Below, piece after piece: positions 54,714 through 61,105 of a stretch of 64,000 bases of DNA; positions within the stretch are counted from its first letter, which is position 1; every line of letters starts with the position of its first letter. Under the pieces are notes generated by a model, which saw only the letters and a program-made list of their open reading frames with translations, was not told where the DNA came from and searched no databases. Source of the DNA: Lachnospiraceae bacterium (lineage in GTDB: Bacteria > Bacillota > Clostridia > Lachnospirales > Lachnospiraceae); NCBI GenBank assembly GCA_021770785.1, contig JAETQH010000014.1, positions 1 through 64,000 on the forward strand, read 5' to 3'. Both the position numbers and the translations under genes were made by a program.

Positions 54714-55909
54714 GGAAGCTCCTTGCCTTCTAAGAATTCAAGGGAAGCACCGCCGCCAGTGGAGATGTGGCTCATTTTGTCAGCAAAACCTAACTGGTTG
54801 ACTGCTGCCGCTGAGTCACCGCCGCCGATAATGGTGGTAGCGTCTGTCTCTGCCAATGCTTTTGCTACTGCAATCGTACCTTTTGCAAGAGTCGGGTTCT
54901 CGAATACACCCATCGGTCCGTTCCATACAACAGTTTTCGCTGTCTTTACAGCCTCTGCATACATAGCCTGGGTTTTCGGTCCGATATCACAGCCCTCTCT
55001 GTCAGCCGGCATATTTTCCACATCATAATCCACTGCATCCACCGGAGCATCGATTGGGCTTGGGAAATCAGCGATGGTTACGGAGTCAACCGGAAGTAAT
55101 AATTTCTTGCCAAGTTTCTCTGCTTTTTCCATCATTTCTTTACAGTAATCCAGTTTGCTGTCATCCACTAAGGATTTTCCGATTTCATAACCCTGTGCTT
55201 TTAAGAAGGTATATGCCATACCGCCGCCGATAATTAAGGTATCGCATTTCTCCAGTAAGTTGGAAATAACGTTTAATTTATCAGCAACCTTTGCACCGCC
55301 GAGGATTGCTACGAAAGGTCTTACCGGATTCTCTACTGCATTTCCTAAGAAGTCGATTTCTTTCTGCATTAAGTAGCCAACTACGTTAGAACCGCCTTTT
55401 TCAGAAATGAATTTGGTAACGCCTGCAACAGAAGCATGTGCTCTGTGGGAAGAACCGAAAGCGTCACATACATAATCGTCTGCTAAATCAGCTAACTCTT
55501 TGCTGAACCCTTCTCCGTTTTTGGTCTCTTCTGCGCCGCGGAAACGTGTATTCTGTAATAATACAACATCTCCCTCGTTCATAGCTGCAACAGCTGCGGT
55601 AGCTGCCTCACCTGTTACGTTGTAATCAGCTACAAAGTTTACTTTTTTGCCAAGCTTCTCAGAAAGTTTCTCTGCCACCGGTGCTAAAGACTCACCCTCG
55701 TTTGGTCCGTTCTTTACTTTTCCAAGGTGAGAGCAGAGAATTACTTTTCCGCCGTCGTTGATTAATTTCTGGATGGTAGGAAGCGCTGCATTGATACGCG
55801 TCTCATCTGTGATAACGCCCTCTTTTAAAGGTACATTGAAGTCACATCTTACAAGCACTCTTCTGCCTTTTACATTGATATCATCTACTGATTTTTTGTT
55901 TAATGACAT
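54686..55909 (-). CDS. pgk: Phosphoglycerate kinase
   Basis: 407 residues. ATP-forming step of glycolysis. Blocks visible are [94 protein letters not shown] and [16 protein letters not shown], with nucleotide binding near [12 protein letters not shown]. The C-terminus GVVAADDK falls within the duplicated and inverted-repeat sequence at the pgk-tpiA junction. It is second in the run after gap, from which a terminator-like hairpin separates it. Confidence 0.98.
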   Translation of the reverse strand: MSLNKKSVDDINVKGRRVLVRCDFNVPLKEGVITDETRINAALPTIQKLINDGGKVILCSHLGKVKNGPNEGESLAPVAEKLSEKLGKKVNFVADYNVTGEAATAAVAAMNEGDVVLLQNTRFRGAEETKNGEGFSKELADLADDYVCDAFGSSHRAHASVAGVTKFISEKGGSNVVGYLMQKEIDFLGNAVENPVRPFVAILGGAKVADKLNVISNLLEKCDTLIIGGGMAYTFLKAQGYEIGKSLVDDSKLDYCKEMMEKAEKLGKKLLLPVDSVTIADFPSPIDAPVDAVDYDVENMPADREGCDIGPKTQAMYAEAVKTAKTVVWNGPMGVFENPTLAKGTIAVAKALAETDATTIIGGGDSAAAVNQLGFADKMSHISTGGGASLEFLEGKELPGVVAADDK

Positions 55910-55990
55910 GGATATGTCCCCCTTCTAAATCGTTTTGATAGGCAGCCGGACACTGGCGGCATTTCTCCGTTACCGTTATCCCTGCTGCAC

Positions 55991-56026
55991 AAAAGAGGCC
56001 CGGTCCAATAGGACCGGACCTCTTAA
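55991..56026 (-). terminator. Terminator-like hairpin between gap and pgk
   Basis: GAGGCCCGGTCC pairs with GGACCGGACCTC around AATA. The one non-Watson-Crick position is G-T on the minus strand, and TTTTGT follows there, so it acts in the gap-to-pgk direction, probably with readthrough. Confidence 0.8.
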
Positions 56027-56041
56027 AAGTCTCATATAAAA

Positions 56042-56139
56042 CAGAGTTCTAGTGAATTATGCTAATTCCAGTGAACTTGCGTCCACTGTACTCCAATCCG
56101 TTACGAATTAAGCAGAGTTCTAGCGAATTATGCTAATTC
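56042..56139. repeat. Duplicated 3' end of gap
   Basis: 56042-56068 and 56113-56139 are 27-base direct repeats differing at one position (period 71). The second copy contains the last codons and stop of gap; the first lies downstream of the gene on the minus strand. Confidence 0.85.
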
Positions 56140-57129
56140 ACTGAAGTATTTGATTGTACGTACCATCTGAGAGGTGTAGCTGTTCTCATTGTCGTACCAG
56201 GAAACAACCTGTACTAAGTTGTCCTCGCCAACCATGGTCTGAGTTGCATCGAAGATAGAACCAGCTGTGCTGCCGATGATATCAGAAGATACGATTTCTT
56301 CGTCGTTGTAAGCGAAGGACTCGGTAGCTGCTGCTTTCATAGCTGCGTTGATCTCATCTTTGGTTACGGATTTCTCAACAGTTGCTACTAAGATAGTGGT
56401 AGATCCGGTCGGGCACGGAACACGCTGTGCGGAACCGATTAATTTGCCGTTTAACTCCGGAATAACTAAACCGATTGCTTTTGCAGCACCTGTGCTGTTG
56501 GGAACGATGTTTACTGCTGCTGCACGGCTTCTTCTTAAATCGCCTTTTCTCTGAGGTCCGTCAAGAGTCATCTGATCACCTGTGTAAGAGTGGATGGTGC
56601 TCATGATACCGGATTTGATTCCTGCTAAGTCGTTTAATGCTTTCGCCATCGGAGCTAAGCAGTTTGTTGTACAGGAAGCTGCAGAGATAATGGTATCTTC
56701 CGGTTTTAAGGTTGTGTGGTTTACATTGTATACGATAGTAGGAAGGTCGTTTCCTGCTGGAGCAGAGATAACAACTTTTCTAGCACCTGCATTGATGTGA
56801 GCCTGTGCTTTTTCTTTGCTTGTATAGAAGCCGGAGCACTCTAATACAACGTCTACTTTTAACTCACCCCACGGGCAGTTGTTTGCATCCGGAAATGCGT
56901 AGATTTTGATTTCTTTTCCGTCAACAGTGATAGAATCTTCTCCGGCAGATACTTTGTCCGCTAAAGCGTATTTACCCTGAGAAGAATCATATTTTAACAA
57001 GTGTGCTAACATTTTCGGGCTTGTTAAATCGTTGATTGCTACTACTTCATATCCTTCTGCTCCAAACATCTGTCTGAAAGCAAGACGGCCAATACGGCCA
57101 AATCCATTGATTGCTACTCTTACTGCCAT
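56128..57129 (-). CDS. gap: Glyceraldehyde-3-phosphate dehydrogenase, type I
   Basis: 333 residues, the usual length. The NAD site is [19 protein letters not shown]. The catalytic Cys is in [19 protein letters not shown]. The catalytic His follows in [19 protein letters not shown], and [20 protein letters not shown] and [13 protein letters not shown] are also diagnostic. It catalyses the oxidative phosphorylation of glyceraldehyde 3-phosphate and heads the gap-pgk-tpiA run, with its own promoter about 60 bases upstream. Confidence 0.98.
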   Translation of the reverse strand: MAVRVAINGFGRIGRLAFRQMFGAEGYEVVAINDLTSPKMLAHLLKYDSSQGKYALADKVSAGEDSITVDGKEIKIYAFPDANNCPWGELKVDVVLECSGFYTSKEKAQAHINAGARKVVISAPAGNDLPTIVYNVNHTTLKPEDTIISAASCTTNCLAPMAKALNDLAGIKSGIMSTIHSYTGDQMTLDGPQRKGDLRRSRAAAVNIVPNSTGAAKAIGLVIPELNGKLIGSAQRVPCPTGSTTILVATVEKSVTKDEINAAMKAAATESFAYNDEEIVSSDIIGSTAGSIFDATQTMVGEDNLVQVVSWYDNENSYTSQMVRTIKYFSELA

Positions 57130-57191
57130 TTTTAATTCCTCCTAGAATTTGTAAATGTAATTCGTGGGACTTGCATTCCCAAGTTGTTTTT

Positions 57192-57220
57192 ATTTTAACC
57201 AATTTCAATAGAAAGTTCAA
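57192..57220 (-). promoter_or_regulatory. Promoter of gap
   Basis: On the minus strand: TTGAAC (57215-57220), a 17-base spacer and TAAAAT (57192-57197). The 57221-57385 region up to the divergent PHP gene is AT-rich, with no further feature recognised. Confidence 0.7.
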
Positions 57221-57385
57221 GCCTTTTTCATCACTTTATTCTTACTTTGTTAAATTTTTCACTAAATGCACTATTTGAGGGCACATTTCTGGAATTTTAT
57301 ACAAAATGACAGGGAATGACTTCTTTTTTCCACAAAAATAAGGTAAACTGATAATAACTATCGAAAAAAAAATGGAGGTTACGTT

Positions 57386-58195
57386 ATGTCAGAACTTTGG
57401 GACACCCACATGCACAGTCAGTTTTCCGGCGACAGCAAATCTCCCCAGGAGGACATGATTGCTGCCGCCATGGAAAAAAATTTAAGCGGCATCTGCTTCA
57501 CCGATCATCTGGATATGGACTATCCAGGGGAACCGGAACTCTTTCTTCTTGACTTGCCAAACTACAGTGCTTCCGTCCATGCACTGCAGGAACAATATGC
57601 CAACAGGCTTCCTGTCCGCTTCGGCATAGAATTAGGCTTACAGCCTCATCTGGCGGCTGTCCACGAGGATATCCTTGCCCAGTACCCCTTTGATTTTGTC
57701 ATCGGCTCTTCCCACGTGGTGCACGGCTTGGACCCCTACTATCCCTCTTATTGGGAAAACCGTTCGGAGGAGGACGGCTATCTGGAATATTTTTCTTCTA
57801 TCACAGAAAATATCCGCGCCTTTGACGGGTTTGATGTATACGGACATATCGATTATGTGGTGCGCTACGGTCCATCCCGCAATGAGCATTACTCTTACAA
57901 GCAGTATGCCGATATCATCGATGAGATTTTAAAACTGCTGATTGAAAAGGGAAAAGGTATCGAAATCAATACCGGTGGCTTTAAGTACGGACTGGGACAT
58001 CCAAACCCCACCGAGGATATCATTGCCCGTTACCGGGAGCTGGGCGGGGAAATCATCACCGTCGGTGCCGACGCCCATAAGCCGGAACATGTGGCATTTG
58101 ATTTTGAAAAAGTTTCCGGAATTTTAAAAGAAGCGGGATTTTCCTATTATACAGTATTTAAGAACCGGAAACCGGAGTTTGTGAAGCTTCACTGA
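57386..58195 (+). CDS. hisK: PHP-family histidinol-phosphatase
   Basis: 269 residues. The PHP metal-binding motifs are in order: WDTHMHSQFSGDSK (first His pair), CFTDHLDMDYP, RFGIELGLQP (Glu), VIGSSHVVHG, FDVYGHIDYVVRYGP and, last, ITVGADAHKPEHV. It matches the HisK/HisJ-type histidinol-phosphatases of Firmicutes, the eighth step of histidine synthesis. Other PHP phosphoesterases look similar, so substrate identity is probable rather than certain. AATGGAGG precedes the ATG. Its 3' end overlaps the convergent YhhQ-like gene by 38 bases. Confidence 0.85.
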   Translation: MSELWDTHMHSQFSGDSKSPQEDMIAAAMEKNLSGICFTDHLDMDYPGEPELFLLDLPNYSASVHALQEQYANRLPVRFGIELGLQPHLAAVHEDILAQYPFDFVIGSSHVVHGLDPYYPSYWENRSEEDGYLEYFSSITENIRAFDGFDVYGHIDYVVRYGPSRNEHYSYKQYADIIDEILKLLIEKGKGIEINTGGFKYGLGHPNPTEDIIARYRELGGEIITVGADAHKPEHVAFDFEKVSGILKEAGFSYYTVFKNRKPEFVKLH

Positions 58196-58868
58196 TTTTC
58201 CTCGCCAGATAGACAAAGGGCGTATCCGCAATACTTGTGACAATGAAAATGACATAGCTTGCCATGGCAATATTGATAAGTACTGGCAGCTCATACATGC
58301 CCCAGAATGCCCCAAAGGTGTAAAGTATCGTATTTAAAAGCTGGGAAACCAATGTGGAGCCGTTGTTTCGCAGCCACAGGAAACGCTTGGTATCCCCATA
58401 CTTTTTGCTGGTCAGCGCCCACCATTTATGGTAAGCCCACACATCAAACCTCTGACAGACGGCATAAACCACAACACTGACTATCATAAGCCGCGGCGTG
58501 TTGGAAAAAATGCTCCGTATCGGTTCCTGGGCCCAGTCGTTGGCGCTTGGGGTATAAAGCAGCCAGCTCTGGGAAATCACGATAAAGAAAACCGAGGTAA
58601 AAATACCGATATTAACCGCTTTCTGTGCCTCTTTTTTCCCGGAGATTTCACTCAGGATATCCGTCACTAAGAAGGTTGCGGCAAACAGGATATTTCCCAG
58701 GGTCTGCTCCATACCAAAAGCGTCCACTAAAATCAGCACCTCGATATTGGCAGTGATGGTGGCGATACAGGTAAAACAATAAAGTCCGTTTTTTCCAAAT
58801 AATTTGAATGCCAGCAGCACACTTCCATAAACCACAAAAAGTCCGACAATTAACAATAACTCGTTCAT
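58158..58868 (-). CDS. Queuosine-precursor transporter (YhhQ/QPTR family)
   Basis: 236 residues, about six membrane helices. Family features include NILFAATFLVTDILSEISGKKEAQKAVNIG (a charged, conserved loop in YhhQ proteins), RFDVWAYHKWWALTSKKYGDTKRFLWLRNNGSTLVSQLLNTIL and ADTPFVYLAR at the end. These proteins import queuosine precursors. The start overlaps the stop of the radical SAM gene by 4 bases, with GTAGGAGG inside that gene's end, so the two are translationally coupled. That pairing supports a queuine-salvage role. Confidence 0.88.
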   Translation of the reverse strand: MNELLLIVGLFVVYGSVLLAFKLFGKNGLYCFTCIATITANIEVLILVDAFGMEQTLGNILFAATFLVTDILSEISGKKEAQKAVNIGIFTSVFFIVISQSWLLYTPSANDWAQEPIRSIFSNTPRLMIVSVVVYAVCQRFDVWAYHKWWALTSKKYGDTKRFLWLRNNGSTLVSQLLNTILYTFGAFWGMYELPVLINIAMASYVIFIVTSIADTPFVYLARKISEASQTPVSGS

Positions 58869-59590
58869 AAGGTTCCTCCTACTCCAAAATCCGTATTTTC
58901 CAGTAAAATATCCACTCTGTCGTTTTGGATATAGAGGGGATAAATTTCTCTTGTAAACAGTTCTATGACCTCTTGGTCGGGATGAATTTCCGTAGTATTC
59001 TCCACCATAATATTAATGCAGATTCTCTCAAACAAGGAAAGCCCGGTTTTAATATCCGACAGCATACTTTCCTTCGTCTGCCCTTTGATACCGAACAGCA
59101 GGCACACCTCATCCGCCGTCTTTGCGATTTCCTCCGGGGAAGCGCCCTCCATACCCTTGTCAAATATTTCTCTGCGGAAGGTATCGTCGAAAGTTTCCAC
59201 GCCCATCTTGATTTTTAAAGTAATTCCCAGTTCTTTAAAATGCTCTTTCCACTGTGCCACATGGTTCCGGTACATCCAGTGCACCTCAAACCGCAGGCTG
59301 TGAATCTTTTTCTCCTGACAGACCCGGGTAATCTCCTCCATGGTCTTTTTGTCTAATTCCAAAAAGCTGCCGGAATTAATCACCTCAAGACTGCCGAACT
59401 GCCCCGTCACCTGCGCCAACGCCTCCCGGTTGATGCGGTAATTTTCCGCCTCATCCTTCGAGGAATCTAAATGGTAATCGCAGAAACGGCAGCGTTTAAA
59501 ACGACAGCCGCTGCCCCGCAGCATGACAATTTCCCGCGGATTTTTCTCTGTAATGACACTGTAACGGATAGGTGTTCCCTGCTCGCTCAT
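58865..59590 (-). CDS. Radical SAM protein, probable queuosine-salvage lyase (QueL-like)
   Basis: 241 residues. The cluster motif is C29-x4-C34-x2-C37 (SGCRFKRCRFCDYH), a variant of the usual CxxxCxxC. INSGSFLELDKKTMEEI and RFEVHWMYRNHV follow in the barrel. It is coupled by a 4-base overlap to a YhhQ-family transporter. In Clostridioides difficile a radical SAM lyase, QueL, frees queuine from a queuosine derivative and is encoded beside YhhQ. By analogy this protein is a QueL candidate, but I identify it by neighbourhood and the cysteine motif, not by alignment. AGAAAGGAAATAG precedes the ATG. Confidence 0.7.
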   Translation of the reverse strand: MSEQGTPIRYSVITEKNPREIVMLRGSGCRFKRCRFCDYHLDSSKDEAENYRINREALAQVTGQFGSLEVINSGSFLELDKKTMEEITRVCQEKKIHSLRFEVHWMYRNHVAQWKEHFKELGITLKIKMGVETFDDTFRREIFDKGMEGASPEEIAKTADEVCLLFGIKGQTKESMLSDIKTGLSLFERICINIMVENTTEIHPDQEVIELFTREIYPLYIQNDRVDILLENTDFGVGGTL

Positions 59591-59691
59591 CTTCTATTTC
59601 CTTTCTGCAATTCTCCTGTAAAAACGCAAAGCCTGCCGCAAGTGAAATGGATTTCTTAACACTTCACACCCGCACCGGCATCATTTTCCTT

Positions 59692-59730
59692 AAAAGAAAA
59701 AGTGCCTGAATCTTTGACCATTCAGACACT
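59692..59730 (-). terminator. Intrinsic terminator upstream of the QueL-like gene
   Basis: On the minus strand the arms 59720-59730 and 59701-59711 pair (CTGAAT/ATTCAG core) with one T-G wobble, followed by TTTTTCTTTT. The ~100 bases after it up to the ATG hold no other clear element. Confidence 0.85.
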
Positions 59731-59872
59731 CCTACAATAGAAATACGCTCTGCGGGCTTTCTACTGTCATAAAAAGCAGGCTGCCGGCGAACTGCCCTCC
59801 CCGGGGCAGATAACGCCGATAACCGCAATAATCCGTAGTTTTGTTTATAGACAGGATGGTCACGAACTGTCT
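59692..59872 (-). ncRNA. Candidate structured leader RNA upstream of the QueL-like gene
   Basis: On the minus strand: hairpin a, AGACAG/CTGTCT (59849-59872); hairpin b, CGGCG/CGCCG and CTGCCC/GGGCAG stacked (59785-59818); a possible enclosing TGCGG/CCGCA pairing (59823-59827 with 59751-59755). A terminator (59692-59730) follows. No known riboswitch class was recognised. It could also be the 3' end of the upstream response-regulator transcript. Confidence 0.5.
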
Positions 59873-59995
59873 TATGCAATTTTTATAAATACTTCGTTTT
59901 TACAACGTTATTCACTGTAACAGATTTTTGCAGGAATTGCAAGTCCTTTTCTCCCTCTTCCTACCTGTTTCCCTCTGTCAACACTCCAAAACTCT

Positions 59996-61069
59996 CTATT
60001 TCGGGAAAAATTCCTCCAGCTGCCTCCGGAACACATCCTTATTGGCCAGCATCACCCTTGCCAAATCCGGATCAAATTGTTTTCCCTCTTCTTCCTCAAT
60101 AATGGAAAATGCCTTCTCCACATCCATCGCCGGTTTATAGCACCGGACACTGGTAAGGGCATCAAACACATCCGCCAGCGCCATAATTCTCGCCCCTAAG
60201 GGAATCCTGGTTCCCGAAAGCCCCTCCGGATAGCCCTTTCCGTCCCACCGCTCATGATGGTACGTTGCCACATCCGCCGCAATCTCCACAAATCTGCCGT
60301 ACTCCATTTTATCCATGGTATTACGGATGATTTCTCCCCCTGCCGGGGCATGGAGCTTCATCTCCTCGTATTCCTCCGGGGTGAACCTGCCGGGTTTCCT
60401 TAAAATAGCATCATCCACCTTAATTTTCCCGATATCGTGCATATAGGCGGCACGGCAGAGCATATCCGCATAGTGTTCCGTCAGTTCTTGATTTACATAA
60501 TTTTCCTTCTGCAACACCTCCAACAGCAGTGCTACATATTTACTGGTACGCTTCACATGCTCCCCGGTACTGCCGTCCCGGCTTTCGATAATTTCCGCCA
60601 TGGCGTGAATCATTTCCTGCTGGATATGGTTGATCTGATTCTTATATTTTATAATGGCTTCAATCTGTGTCGATACCATGTGTTCCAAATGCTGCTGGTA
60701 CATCTGCATATCAATGGAATGCTTCATTCTATTCATCAGCACCGACGGGTTAAAGGGCTTTGACACGAAATCCTTTGCCCCCGCGGCAAGCGCTGCTGTC
60801 TCCACGTCTGCACTCTGTTCCGCCGTCAGGAAAATCACCGGAATCTTTTTGGTATCTTCTCTCTTCTTCAATTCCTCTAACACCTGAAAACCGTCCATTT
60901 CCGGCATATTAACATCAAGAAGAATCAAATCTGGTATTATTTTATCTAATAATTTAAAGGCATCCGCACCGGAAGTAGCCGTTGCCACCCGGTATTCGTC
61001 CTGCAGAATCCCCTGTGCCATTTGAACATTCATGATATCGTCATCAATAACAAGTACCGTATGTTTCAC
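59996..61069 (-). CDS. Response regulator with HD-GYP phosphodiesterase domain
   Basis: 357 residues. The receiver domain (1-120) has the acidic pocket VIDDD (7-11), phospho-acceptor Asp52 in LLDVNMPEMDG, Thr82 and Lys104. A coiled segment follows (about 125-160). The HD-GYP domain (160-355) has HDIGK (211-215), HHERWDGKGYPEG with the GYP at 279-281, and ALADVFDALTS. It would break down c-di-GMP, opposing the diguanylate cyclase at 23010. It follows purL by 36 bases on the same strand. No histidine kinase is adjacent. Confidence 0.95.
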   Translation of the reverse strand: MKHTVLVIDDDIMNVQMAQGILQDEYRVATATSGADAFKLLDKIIPDLILLDVNMPEMDGFQVLEELKKREDTKKIPVIFLTAEQSADVETAALAAGAKDFVSKPFNPSVLMNRMKHSIDMQMYQQHLEHMVSTQIEAIIKYKNQINHIQQEMIHAMAEIIESRDGSTGEHVKRTSKYVALLLEVLQKENYVNQELTEHYADMLCRAAYMHDIGKIKVDDAILRKPGRFTPEEYEEMKLHAPAGGEIIRNTMDKMEYGRFVEIAADVATYHHERWDGKGYPEGLSGTRIPLGARIMALADVFDALTSVRCYKPAMDVEKAFSIIEEEEGKQFDPDLARVMLANKDVFRRQLEEFFPK

Positions 61070-61105
61070 CTTTTCTCCTATCCCAAAAGTTCATTGTCTG
61101 TTCTT

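Noticed and set aside
59664-59879. 71-codon minus-strand frame between the HD-GYP gene and the QueL-like gene
   Set aside because: It runs through the hairpins and intrinsic terminator of the candidate leader, has no ribosome site, and the product is a low-complexity Arg/Ser-rich sequence with no family resemblance.
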